Assembly (NCBI GenBank): GCA_047921215.1
Contig: JBLRWO010000002.1
Coordinates: 1 to 64,000, forward strand
Length of the DNA: 64,000 bases
Origin: RECM01 sp047921215
Lineage (GTDB): Bacteria; Bacteroidota; Rhodothermia; Balneolales; Cyclonatronaceae
Reading direction: 5' to 3'
Within the stretch, counting starts at the first letter, position 1. Each line of letters starts with the position of its first letter. Below the pieces are notes generated by a model that did not search any database, was not told the origin of the DNA, and saw only the letters and a program-made list of their open reading frames with translations. Position numbers and translations under genes: made by a program. This document shows positions 1-7,624 of this stretch, piece by piece.

Positions 1-174
1 CCAGGAAAGTAACAGGTATGCAAGTATCAGTATTTTGGTTGCCCAATTAATAGTACCACTATTAAAACTGATCACAAGTGATAGTGTCCATGCAACTATA
101 CCTACCAGAAATATCCGGTTTGCATATTTACGGAATGGCAAGAGTGCTTGCCGGAATTGCTCAACCGCATCCAT
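1..174 (-). CDS. Partial small membrane protein, possible partner/immunity of the upstream toxin-like precursor
   Basis: The reading frame starts at ATG 174 and is still open at the window edge, so only the first 58 residues are visible. The start is supported by a strong GGAGG four bases upstream. The protein begins with a short charged segment (MDAVEQFRQALLPFRKYANR) and continues into two hydrophobic stretches (about residues 21-37 and 44-58) that look like membrane helices. It lies 15 bases after the stop of the SdpC-like precursor gene on the same strand, so the two are probably one operon. In known Sdp systems the toxin gene neighbours membrane proteins for maturation (SdpB) or immunity (SdpI), but this fragment shows no motif linking it to either. 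Function unknown. Confidence 0.6.
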   Translation of the reverse strand, partial: MDAVEQFRQALLPFRKYANRIFLVGIVAWTLSLVISFNSGTINWATKILILAYLLLSW

Positions 175-189
175 AATTCCTCCGGTAAT

Positions 190-786
190 TTATTCACAGT
201 AAGCTAAATCAATAAAAACAGATAATAACGCAGCATATTTAACTGTCGTTGCTATACCTGCACAGAGCGCATAGGCAATCGTTGTCGTCGTACAGCCAAT
301 CATCGCCAACATCCAGGCAGCTTCTATCGCTACAATTTGAGCCGCTGCTGCTGCTGCCGCCGCCTCACAAAGCACGCTATCCCCCGAACCCTTTACATCA
401 CCGGCCGGCATCGATTTCTGTAAAAAGCTCTGCATCTCGTGCACGTTCATCCTCTTCATTTCAGGGTAGGCATCAATCATCGACCGGGCCACCGACGTTA
501 AATAGGCACGTTCAGACGGAAGCATTACCGTTTCCATGATTTGAGTGAGCCGTTCACCTTCGGCAGCGGAAAGATCCTCTGCATTCTTTTCAGTTAGTGT
601 TCGTAACCCGGCCAGGTCCTCGGTTGTTATCCGGTTCCTGACAGGTATTATAACATTTTCCTCAATCATTTGCATATGTAATGCAATATCAAAGGGTTCT
701 TCACTTGCAACAGGTGTGTTCCTGTCGCATGCAACCATTGCTATCAGTGATATGTGTATCAGATATATCCAGGTATGTTTTTTCAT
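190..786 (-). CDS. Secreted/lipid-anchored precursor with SdpC-like toxin architecture
   Basis: The protein has 198 residues from ATG 786, chosen over the ATG seven codons upstream because GGAG lies six bases before it. An N-terminal signal ends in an imperfect lipobox (IAMVAC). A polar helical region of about 110 residues follows, and then a strongly hydrophobic Ala-rich C-terminal segment of about 60 residues with four cysteines (codons 140, 165, 175 and 197) and runs such as CEAAAAAAAA and CTTTTIAYALC. Bacillus SdpC has the same order (about 200 residues, signal peptide, polar middle, hydrophobic two-Cys toxin peptide), with the toxin cut from the C-terminal part. The match here is of architecture, not confirmed homology. 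The next gene encodes a membrane protein. A plain hypothetical lipoprotein is the alternative. Confidence 0.5.
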   Translation of the reverse strand: MKKHTWIYLIHISLIAMVACDRNTPVASEEPFDIALHMQMIEENVIIPVRNRITTEDLAGLRTLTEKNAEDLSAAEGERLTQIMETVMLPSERAYLTSVARSMIDAYPEMKRMNVHEMQSFLQKSMPAGDVKGSGDSVLCEAAAAAAAAQIVAIEAAWMLAMIGCTTTTIAYALCAGIATTVKYAALLSVFIDLAYCE

Positions 787-1350
787 ATTGTGCTCCGTTA
801 TCATCACGATGAATAGGTATTGGTGATATACACCGGATGCGTTCGGTCCGTTTAAACCCGGTGTTTATAACAGAGCCAAAATAGCGGGGTGCCTTACATC
901 GAAAGGCATAAAAAATCCTGCCGGCATATACATATCCGGCTTAAGACGGGCAAGAGTGCCACCCCCTCACTTCATCCCGTACCGTATCAGCCGGTAGGGC
1001 ATTTTCTGTAACTGACACCTTATTGACCACGTTATGCCATAATTTACGATCATATCCCTTTCATATTAACATCAATTAACCGCCCCTCTGAGCACCCACA
1101 CCCTCAAACCGTAGGATATATAACTTATTATTTTTAGCCTGTAAGGGTTACTCCCGTCAGACAACCTATTTTATAAGGCTACTATTACGGGAGAATTATA
1201 TGCCGGCCGGTTTCAGCGTTTTGCAATACCTACCTGGTGACTATTCCGGGCAGATTATTCTGTGCCGGATATCCGGGTTAATAATTTTTTATTTAGCTAC
1301 ATTGAATGGAAGTGTCAAATGATCCGTAATTACCACCGGAGTTGAGCGAC
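787..1350. other. Intergenic region between divergent genes, no gene seen
   Basis: About 560 bases between the minus-strand toxin-like gene and the plus-strand AraC-type gene. I see no supportable coding frame. A loose inverted pair, CTCCCGT near 1152 and ACGGGAG near 1188, brackets an AT-rich stretch. Promoters for both flanking genes must lie here but no clear boxes were recognised. Confidence 0.5.
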
Positions 1351-1911
1351 ATGAAACTGTATATCAAATATATGGTTAGCCTGCGCTGCAAGATGCTGGT
1401 GTCGTCAGAGCTGGAAAAACTGGGCATCGACTGTATTTCTGTTGACCTGGGCCAGGTTGAGATACGGGGTGACATTTCGGATGAACAGCTGGAAACCCTG
1501 AGAACGAATCTGCTCAATTCGGGTCTTGAGATCCTCGACGACAAGAAAAAAATACTGGTTGAACGGGTTAAAGCTGTGATCGTAGAGATGATTCACTACG
1601 CAGACGATATCCCGGTGGTGAACGATTCCGATTACATCAGCGAAAAAGTGGGGTATGACTATACCTACCTTTCCAACCTGTTTTCCGAGGTGAAGGGCAT
1701 CACCATTCAGCAGTTTATCATCATTCACAAGATCGAAAAGGTGAAGGAACTTCTGCTCTACGATGAACTGAACCTGACCGAAATCGCCGATCTGATGCAC
1801 TACAGCAGTGTATCCCATCTCTCCAATCAGTTCAAAAAAATTACCGGCCTCACGCCCACCTATTTCAAGTCCTTTAAACTCAAAAGGGAAAAAAACCTCG
1901 AGGACCTGTGA
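1351..1911 (+). CDS. Small AraC-type transcriptional regulator (paralogue 1)
   Basis: The protein has 186 residues from ATG 1351, with GGAG at 1338-1341. The C-terminal ~90 residues form an AraC/XylS-type double helix-turn-helix: the region with LTEIADLMHYSSVSHLSNQF followed by KKITGLTPTYFKS is the family signature. The N-terminal ~65 residues are not an AraC sugar-binding cupin. They form a small alpha/beta domain (YMVSLRCKMLVSSELEKLGI, then VDLGQVEI) resembling a heavy-metal-associated/ferredoxin-like fold that recurs in Bacteroidota regulators. Members often carry two cysteines in this loop; only one remains here. A paralogue with the same plan lies at 3179-3793, which suggests duplication within this stress-gene cluster. 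The signal sensed is unknown. Confidence 0.8.
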   Translation: MKLYIKYMVSLRCKMLVSSELEKLGIDCISVDLGQVEIRGDISDEQLETLRTNLLNSGLEILDDKKKILVERVKAVIVEMIHYADDIPVVNDSDYISEKVGYDYTYLSNLFSEVKGITIQQFIIIHKIEKVKELLLYDELNLTEIADLMHYSSVSHLSNQFKKITGLTPTYFKSFKLKREKNLEDL

Positions 1912-2034
1912 TCTATGCAATGTATGGCCGCCGCGGTATAACGCTGGTAATGTCACATTCCCATACCTTATTTATGTGGCAGCCGGGTTGCATGCAACCT
2001 TCAGGCTTCCGGAAACATTACAGGAGACAGTGAT

Positions 2035-2367
2035 ATGGCATACAGCAAGATGTACAACGGCGCGGAAGCTGTTATTGAACGCCCGGCCGGGAACCCGGCA
2101 TTTTCCGGTGAGATCAACAACCCCTTCAGCCAGACCGGTGCCCCGGATTTGAATTCCCGGGAGTTACATACCCGCCTCGGTGTGATCAGGGAGCTGTATA
2201 TGGCAGAAACCAGCCCTGCCGGAAAAAAACAGTTCCGGAATGAGGCGCACAGCATTAAACTGCTGATCAGTGTACACCGCCGGAAAATGTTTATTTCGGC
2301 AGGATCTCTGCTGCTTGCAGTAATTTTCCTGATTGTTTTCCTGCAGAACATCGGTCTCGCTGAATGA
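2035..2367 (+). CDS. Small protein with C-terminal membrane anchor
   Basis: The 110-residue protein starts at ATG 2035 with GGAG about ten bases upstream. The first ~80 residues are polar, and a single hydrophobic segment (ISAGSLLLAVIFLIVFLQ, about residues 86-103) lies at the C-terminus, so it looks tail-anchored. No known domain was recognised. It follows the first AraC-type regulator by 123 bases on the same strand and may be under its control. Function unknown. Confidence 0.6.
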   Translation: MAYSKMYNGAEAVIERPAGNPAFSGEINNPFSQTGAPDLNSRELHTRLGVIRELYMAETSPAGKKQFRNEAHSIKLLISVHRRKMFISAGSLLLAVIFLIVFLQNIGLAE

Positions 2368-2557
2368 ATAACGGAACAACACATGCGGTCTCGTAAAGTA
2401 CATAATGCCACCCGTTCCAACGATACTGCAGACCAGGGGGCTGATCGCTTATGGATGATGTTCAGATCAGAACCGTTGATGGATTTGTATGTAACATATA
2501 CAAGGCTTTATTGAATTTATATAACATAAATGTTCATGATGTTTCTGATATTTAATT

Positions 2558-2917
2558 ATGGAAAAACCAATACTCAAACCGGATGTCGACATATCCAAAG
2601 CGTTTATAATTGTGGAAATCATCGAATATGTTCCTGATTCTGTGGTAAGCAAGACCATCATAAAAAAGACCACAGGTAACATCAGCGTCGTTTCTTTTGA
2701 TGCTGGTGAAAAACTGGAGGAAAAAACCTCTCCGTTTGATACGTTCATTCAGATTATTGACGGCAAGGCGGAAATTTTTATAAATGGTCTGTCCACGCTT
2801 CTTAACACCGGAAGCTCTATCATTATCCCGGCACATTCACGCAACTCCATCAAGGCAAATAACAGGTTCAAAATGATCTCAACAGTCATTAAAAGTGGTT
2901 ATGATGAAGTAAGCTGA
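2558..2917 (+). CDS. Single-domain cupin protein
   Basis: The 119-residue protein fits one conserved beta-barrel cupin domain. The core pattern is visible as ISVVSFDAGEKLEEKTSPFDTF, then a glycine turn (IIDGKAEIFINGL) and the second cupin motif (LNTGSSIIIPAHSRNSIKA). The usual metal-binding histidines of motif 1 are mostly missing, since TSPFDTF stands where HxH is common, so an enzymatic role is doubtful. It may bind a small ligand or sense redox state, as many stand-alone cupins do. It lies between the two AraC-type paralogues, and a terminator at 3116-3148 closes the unit. Confidence 0.75.
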   Translation: MEKPILKPDVDISKAFIIVEIIEYVPDSVVSKTIIKKTTGNISVVSFDAGEKLEEKTSPFDTFIQIIDGKAEIFINGLSTLLNTGSSIIIPAHSRNSIKANNRFKMISTVIKSGYDEVS

Positions 2918-3115
2918 TGCGCCGTGCTGAACCCGGACCCGGTTAAACGCCGGAATCAATCCTTACTACTGTCAACGTCTTTTTAGGAAGTACAATGCCG
3001 GATAAAACCAAAAATAGTGAGCTGGATAAAACATCCTGCACGAACATGTTTAATCAGAGAGATAAAGCTTGAATGCGGATGAGAGAGAACAGATTGCAAA
3101 CGTCATATAATCAGG

Positions 3116-3148
3116 CAGACAGGTTTTGACAGCCTGTCTGTTTTTTTT
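3116..3148 (+). terminator. Intrinsic terminator after the cupin gene
   Basis: An eight-base stem (CAGACAGG paired with CCTGTCTG) with a nine-base loop is followed directly by eight T residues. It lies about 200 bases after the cupin stop and 30 bases before the second AraC-type gene, which separates the two transcripts or attenuates entry into the second. Confidence 0.75.
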
Positions 3149-3178
3149 GAACGCTGATCACATAAACGATCCCTTGAT

Positions 3179-3793
3179 ATGAAACATGAAATACCAAACA
3201 ATGCGGGCAAAAAACTATATATACGGTTTATGGCCAGCCTGCGCTGTAAAATGATCGTAAAAGCTGAAATGCAAAAGCTGGGCATAAAACATTCCGTATC
3301 GGTTCACGGCGCCATTCAGTTTACCAACGAGTGCACGCAGGAACAGTTCACTCTGCTCGACCATAACCTGCGGAAATATGGTATGACCCTGCTCGATGAG
3401 AGGCGCAGTTCCATGATCGATAAAATCATAAACGAGATCATTGAAGTGATCCACTATTCCGATGAATTGCCGAGGTACCGGTACGCTGAAATTATCAACG
3501 AAAATATCGGGGGTGCAGATATTTCTGTACTTCAGATATTTTCGGATGTGAAGGGTGTCTCCGTTCTGCATTTCATTGTACTTCAGAAAATTGAGCGCAT
3601 TAAGGAAATGTTGATGTACGAAGAACTGAGCCTGGCCGAGATCACCGAAAAACTTTCCTACAAGAATGAAACGTTTATGATCGCCCAGTTCAAAAAATAC
3701 ACCGGGCTGTCACCCGAATATTTTATGAAAATGAAGTCGGAACGCGACAGATTACGTGTGCATACACTAAATCCTGATAAAACAGTCGCTTAA
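3179..3793 (+). CDS. Small AraC-type transcriptional regulator (paralogue 2)
   Basis: The 204-residue protein shares the plan of the regulator at 1351-1911: an N-terminal alpha/beta domain with a single Cys in the same place (FMASLRCKMIVKAEMQKLGI), a linker, and a C-terminal AraC-type DNA-binding domain ending in KKYTGLSPEYFMKMKSERDR. The segment LAEITEKLSYKNETFMIAQF is the second helix-turn-helix. The two copies are clearly diverged, so the duplication is not recent. The strong terminator just upstream leaves little room for a promoter, so it is either expressed from within the hairpin region or partly by read-through. Its target is unknown; the downstream histidine kinase and small membrane proteins are candidates. 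Confidence 0.8.
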   Translation: MKHEIPNNAGKKLYIRFMASLRCKMIVKAEMQKLGIKHSVSVHGAIQFTNECTQEQFTLLDHNLRKYGMTLLDERRSSMIDKIINEIIEVIHYSDELPRYRYAEIINENIGGADISVLQIFSDVKGVSVLHFIVLQKIERIKEMLMYEELSLAEITEKLSYKNETFMIAQFKKYTGLSPEYFMKMKSERDRLRVHTLNPDKTVA

Positions 3794-4043
3794 GATCCGC
3801 ACCCGTCAGATCAGCAATTGTTATCATAACGCTCCTGGGGGATGCGGCTGTTATACGCAAACGATAAGGCTGACACTATTCACTTAAGACTGGTGCTGAC
3901 AGGTTCGATGCCCGGGTTCCGGCTTGCCATACCATATTGTTCATCAATACACACACTGCACGACCTCATGCCGGTTTGTGGAATATTACCGGCAATGCGA
4001 TACGTAATACTGAAAACAATACGTACTACTTAAAAAAAACAAA

Positions 4044-5189
4044 ATGATGAAACCCGACGTCCAAAAAACCGCTGCCGAAAACGGCTTCATCCGCATCATG
4101 TTGCCGGGCAAAGATGAACTGGTAACCATGCTTGCCGACGTTCAGACCAGGTTCGATATACTGGCAAAGGAAAACCATGATTTGGTTACTCTGCTGGCGG
4201 GAACCGGTACCGGAACCCTGTTCGTGGATAAAAAGCTCCGGATATTGCGCTATTCCACCGCTGCCGGTGTTATTCTGAACCTGGTACCGGGCGATACGGG
4301 CCGGCAGGCAGGTGCCGCGGTTTCAAACCTGGTTGATTACACCAGCCTGGCAGCCGATATTGGAATCGTTATAGATACCCTCAAACCCATGAGAATCGAG
4401 GTTCAGACCACCGAAGGCAAATGGTATACCATGCACATCATGCCCCGCCTGACGCACAGAAAGGTGAGGGAGGGTGCCATGATCTCCTTTCAGGAAATCA
4501 CAAAACACAAGCGGGCAGAAGAGGCAAACCGGTTAAAACTCGAAGAAAAAGAGACGCTTCTGAAGGAAGTTCACCACCGCATAAAAAACAATATTGTTTC
4601 CATTGAGTCCCTTTTATTGCTGCATGTTGATTCCGTTACCAGTGCCGAGGCGTTATCGGCACTACAGGATGCCCTGGGCCGGGTCAAAAGCATGCGGGTA
4701 TTGTATGATATGCTGCTGATGAGCGAAGTCTACGATAGAATTTCCGTTCGCAAATATACCGAAACCCTGCTGGAATCACTGTCAGAACTGTTTCAGAATG
4801 GTATCCAGGTAACGATAACCAGGAAAATTGCCGAATTCCGCCTCGAGCCAAAAGACCTGTTTCATCTCGGTATAATCATCAATGAACTGCTTACGAATGT
4901 GATGAAGTACGGGTTCGCCGGAAGAAACAGCGGATTGATCCATGTATCGCTCAAAAAGTCGGGCCGGCATATTACACTTACCGTTCAGGACAATGGTGTC
5001 GGGTTTCCCGAGGGATTTGAAATGAAGAAGACGACGGGTTACGGGCTTATGCTGGTGCAGATGCTGAGCAAACAGCTGGGCGGATCGCTCAGCATGGAAA
5101 ACCTGAACGGGGCAAAAACTGAGTTGACCTTTGATGCCCGAATGCTGACCCGGGCACGTAAGGTCTCCCGTAAAACAGCGCAGCTGTAA
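4044..5189 (+). CDS. Sensor histidine kinase, PAS plus HisKA_2 type
   Basis: The protein has 381 residues and no membrane segment, so it is a cytoplasmic sensor. Residues ~45-155 form a PAS-like domain similar to those in CheB/CheR fusion proteins (LFVDKKLRILRYS ... ISFQEITKHKRAEE). A short coiled coil leads to the HisKA_2 box LLKEVHHRIKNNIVSIESLL, with His177 as the likely phospho-acceptor. The HATPase region follows with the N box (IINELLTNVMKYGF), G1 box (DNGVGFP) and G2 box (TTGYGLMLV). No response regulator is encoded next to it, so its partner is elsewhere. Two adjacent ATGs (4044, 4047) lack a clear ribosome site, as is common in this phylum. Confidence 0.9.
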   Translation: MMKPDVQKTAAENGFIRIMLPGKDELVTMLADVQTRFDILAKENHDLVTLLAGTGTGTLFVDKKLRILRYSTAAGVILNLVPGDTGRQAGAAVSNLVDYTSLAADIGIVIDTLKPMRIEVQTTEGKWYTMHIMPRLTHRKVREGAMISFQEITKHKRAEEANRLKLEEKETLLKEVHHRIKNNIVSIESLLLLHVDSVTSAEALSALQDALGRVKSMRVLYDMLLMSEVYDRISVRKYTETLLESLSELFQNGIQVTITRKIAEFRLEPKDLFHLGIIINELLTNVMKYGFAGRNSGLIHVSLKKSGRHITLTVQDNGVGFPEGFEMKKTTGYGLMLVQMLSKQLGGSLSMENLNGAKTELTFDARMLTRARKVSRKTAQL

Positions 5190-5403
5190 GTTCCGGATGC
5201 AAGCCGGCCGGGTGACCGGACATCGGGGCGCAAGACAGTACGGGGAGTTTTACCGGACCTGACAGGTTGACTGTCCCCCAAGTGTGAAATATACAAGTCT
5301 TTCTGCCCCGCATATAACATACCTGGATTGCAATCCACATACATTCCTAGTGTGGAAACAGGTCCACAACTGACCCGCAAGTAGCGGGAAAAAAGTCCCG
5401 ATA

Positions 5404-5721
5404 ATGATGAAAAAGATACTTATAAGTGGCCTGACAGCTCTGCTGCTGCTGGCGTTTGTTCCGGTTCAGGGTGCTGCATTTTCCGATACGAACAAAGTGC
5501 CCGTTAGTGAAACGAATACGCTCATTATGAGAGAACAGGTACTGATTGAACGTCTCGATGAAATCAAAGAGATGGATAAATCAGTACTTACGCGTTCTGA
5601 AAAGAAAGAGCTTCGTAAAGAAGTGCGTGAAATCAAACAGGAAATCAACGGCAACCGGGGCGTGTTCATTTCGGTAGGGTCGCTGATCCTGATCGCCCTG
5701 CTTCTGATTCTTCTGCTGTAG
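5404..5721 (+). CDS. Small exported protein with C-terminal membrane anchor
   Basis: The 105-residue protein has a signal peptide (KKILISGLTALLLLAFVPV), a charged helical middle rich in Glu, Lys and Arg (ERLDEIKEMDKSVLTRSEKK) and a final hydrophobic anchor (FISVGSLILIALLLILLL). The helix between two membrane-associated ends suggests a periplasmic coiled segment held at the inner membrane. Similar small proteins are common in Bacteroidota but have no assigned function that I can support. It starts the group of small membrane proteins at 5404-6913. Confidence 0.7.
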   Translation: MMKKILISGLTALLLLAFVPVQGAAFSDTNKVPVSETNTLIMREQVLIERLDEIKEMDKSVLTRSEKKELRKEVREIKQEINGNRGVFISVGSLILIALLLILLL

Positions 5722-5766
5722 ACATATCAGCGGGTCTGATCAACACTCATCTTCAACGAATACAAT

Positions 5767-5982
5767 ATGACCATGAAAAATGCAGGCATCATTATTCTGA
5801 TAATCGGGCTGTTGTTTACCCTGGTTACCGGCTTCAATTATGTGACCAAAGAGAAGATAGTGGATATCGGGGATATCGAAATCAGCGCCGATAAAACACA
5901 CAGAGTAGACTGGTCACCCGTGGCCGGTATTGCCGTGATGGTTGTCGGTGGCGTGATATACCTGGTTGGCACCAAAAAATGA
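5767..5982 (+). CDS. Small two-helix membrane protein
   Basis: The 71-residue protein has a hydrophobic helix at residues ~5-22 (AGIIILIIGLLFTLVTGF), a short polar loop with a repeated acidic pattern (IVDIGDIEISADKTHRVDW), and a second helix ending in a positive tail (GIAVMVVGGVIYLVGTKK). The gene lies 45 bases after the preceding small exported protein and is probably co-transcribed. Function unknown; the cluster context suggests envelope stress. Confidence 0.7.
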   Translation: MTMKNAGIIILIIGLLFTLVTGFNYVTKEKIVDIGDIEISADKTHRVDWSPVAGIAVMVVGGVIYLVGTKK

Positions 5983-6067
5983 TCGCTCCGGTTCAACTGT
6001 TCGCTAGTTACATACTCCCCTGATTCGAAGCGAACTGACAGTACCACCGGTGTCTCCTTCATGATGG

Positions 6068-6126
6068 TGCTACCCCGAAGTTAGTGCCACTTGGCACAAT
6101 AACAGGGGCGAAATTTCTTGCCCGGT
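6068..6126. repeat. Family-2 intergenic repeat with a hairpin in its loop
   Basis: The element reads CTACCCCGAA ... GGGGCGAAATTTCTTGCCC and matches the 'GCCCCGAAGGGGCGAAATTAC' type copies near 11.3-11.6 kb. Here about 25 bases lie between the CCCC and GGGG halves and contain their own palindrome (GTGCCA-CT-TGGCAC, 6084-6097). It looks like a family-2 copy whose loop acquired a second hairpin. Confidence 0.5.
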
Positions 6127-6236
6127 ACTCCTGCATCTTTCTAAAAAGGATGCGGGCATTCCGGCAAAAAAGGGAAAAGGCAGAAACGTTTTCAACGTGT
6201 AACATCAAACCAAAGAACAAACCAAATAACAAAATT

Positions 6237-6392
6237 ATGGGTAATCTTCTATATATCGTGGCAGTAATACTGATCATAGCATGGCTGGTAGGTCTTGTCG
6301 GGTACGGTGCCGGCGGCCTGATTCACATCCTTCTGGTGATAGCCGTAATCGCAATCCTGCTGCAGGTCATTCAGGGCAGAAGGGTTGTATAA
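6237..6392 (+). CDS. lmo0937-type tiny membrane protein
   Basis: The 51-residue protein starts at ATG 6237; upstream in-frame codons read through repeat sequence and were excluded. It consists of two helices separated by a glycine hinge (LLYIVAVILIIAWLVG, LVGYGAGGLIHILLVIAVIA) and a short basic tail (QGRRVV). This is the pattern of the lmo0937/DUF5670 family of hydrophobic stress-associated proteins, abundant in Bacteroidota in multiple copies. It lies between the two-helix protein and the YtxH-like gene. A hairpin at 6485-6516 follows. Confidence 0.85.
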   Translation: MGNLLYIVAVILIIAWLVGLVGYGAGGLIHILLVIAVIAILLQVIQGRRVV

Positions 6393-6484
6393 ACCCGGAT
6401 CCCGATTCGTCTGCATGACATACCATTGCCGGTCAGAATTGCATAACTGAATCACGCGCAGATACGGGCATATCCTGAAACCGT

Positions 6485-6516
6485 GTGCTGGTGAAGACAA
6501 TTGCAATCACCAGCAC
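6485..6516 (+). terminator. Hairpin after the lmo0937-like gene
   Basis: A perfect ten-base stem (GTGCTGGTGA with TCACCAGCAC) encloses a twelve-base loop. No T tract follows, so it may be a transcript-stabilising hairpin or a Rho-assisted end rather than a classical terminator. Confidence 0.4.
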
Positions 6517-6643
6517 TCGGAAGTAAGCGAACCCACACCTCATCCATTTACCTCATCTCAACCTCAAACCATGGGGGTTGACCGGGGAATTACGGCGCAA
6601 AAAATTGTTAAAACTCATTCATTAAAAAAAGGAAAAGAATAGT

Positions 6644-6913
6644 ATGAAGAAACGAATTGCATTACTGGCTACCATTGGTGGAACGGCTACAGGATTTTTA
6701 CTCGGGGTTATCTTTGCGCCTGGTAAAGGTTCGGCCACCAGGAACAGAATTACCGAAAAAGGCCACGAATACACCGATATTATTGCAGACAAATTCGATG
6801 ATATGCTTACGTCGGTTTCGCATTCTTTTCAAAAGGGGGAAGATGAAACCAGGCAGATGGCGGGAAAAGTAAAGCGTGAAACGGATAAACTGATTTCCAA
6901 AGTAACAGTGTAG
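6644..6913 (+). CDS. YtxH-domain stress protein
   Basis: The 89-residue protein begins with a membrane helix (IALLATIGGTATGFLLGVIF) leading into the family hallmark APGKGSATR (usually APxxGxxxR), then an amphipathic helical tail of Glu, Lys and Gln residues (about 40-89). YtxH-like proteins are membrane-anchored, helical and usually stress-induced; their biochemical role is not settled. The start is supported by an A/G-rich run (AAAAGGAAAAG) seven or so bases upstream. It is the last gene of the plus-strand stress cluster. Confidence 0.85.
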   Translation: MKKRIALLATIGGTATGFLLGVIFAPGKGSATRNRITEKGHEYTDIIADKFDDMLTSVSHSFQKGEDETRQMAGKVKRETDKLISKVTV

Positions 6914-6954
6914 GGGGTTAATCAAAAGCTTTACCCGCTTGTGATCACTCGTCA

Positions 6955-6981
6955 GCCCGATCCGGACATCCCGGATCGGGC
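6955..6981 (+). terminator. Strong hairpin after the YtxH-like gene
   Basis: An eleven-base perfect stem (GCCCGATCCGG with CCGGATCGGGC) and a five-base loop begin 42 bases after the stop. No T-run follows; it may act as a transcript end or 3' stabiliser. Confidence 0.5.
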
Positions 6982-7127
6982 ATGCCCCGTATCTGCTTGT
7001 ACCGGAAGCAGTTCATCGGGAACAAAGTTTGATCCTTTGCTTCATTTCCTGTACTTCCTCGCCACCCTTCGGAGAGCCCTGTGCACTCCGCTCCCTTCTG
7101 CCGGCTACCGGTAACAAGTTTTCAGAA

Positions 7128-7336
7128 CGTCATGCTGAGCGCAGCCCTGAGCAGAGGCTGAGCGAAGCGAAAGCCGGAGTCGAAGGGCGAAGTCGAAGCA
7201 CGTTGTGGGATGCAATCCCACGATTAGGATCGTACGTATGGATAAATTTTATCCTCATGCACCCACTGCTCCGTGACCACGGGGCCACGCCCTTCGACTT
7301 CGCTGCGCTGCGCTCAGGATTGCGCTCTGGCTGACG
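7128..7336. repeat. Family-1 palindromic repeat element, copy A
   Basis: The element opens with CGTCATGCTGAGCGCAG, reaches AAGTCGAAGCACG, and closes with CCCTTCGACTTCGCTGCG ... GCGCTCAGG, so the two arms are inverted copies. Between them is a private palindrome, GTGGGAT-GCA-ATCCCAC (7205-7221), and a second smaller one near 7241-7255. No gene is seen from 6914 to 7624 apart from these repeats. Confidence 0.75.
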
Positions 7337-7344
7337 CGTTTGCG

Positions 7345-7515
7345 ATCTGCTAACAGCGGCAAGTTTGTCACCTTGCCATCAGTGTTGCCCGCGGACAAAT
7401 TTATCTGCTATCAGCGGCAAGTTGCATGTCACATCCCCAATAGTGTTGCCCGTTCGGGGCAAAATTACCGGCTCACCATGACGGTGTCACCTCCCAAACA
7501 GTGTTGTGAATTTCA
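7345..7515. repeat. Family-2 repeat, two to three degenerate units
   Basis: Units of roughly 70 bases repeat the pattern CAGCGGCAAGTT ... GTCAC ... AGTGTTGCCCG, with a hairpin TTGCCC-GTTC-GGGGCAA in the best-kept unit. It directly adjoins the family-1 copy, as also seen near 11 kb and 13.4 kb. Confidence 0.6.
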
Positions 7516-7624
7516 CTCCCGGGTGAATGCGCCCTGCCGGCCGCACAAAAAAAACCGGACCACTCTGACTTGCAGCGTGGCCCGGATCAACCAAACCCCC
7601 GGTTATATGTTTGAGATTCTGACT

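Noticed and set aside
3842..4033. 63-codon plus-strand frame before the histidine kinase
   Set aside because: No ribosome site, no domain and random-looking composition; probably leader sequence.
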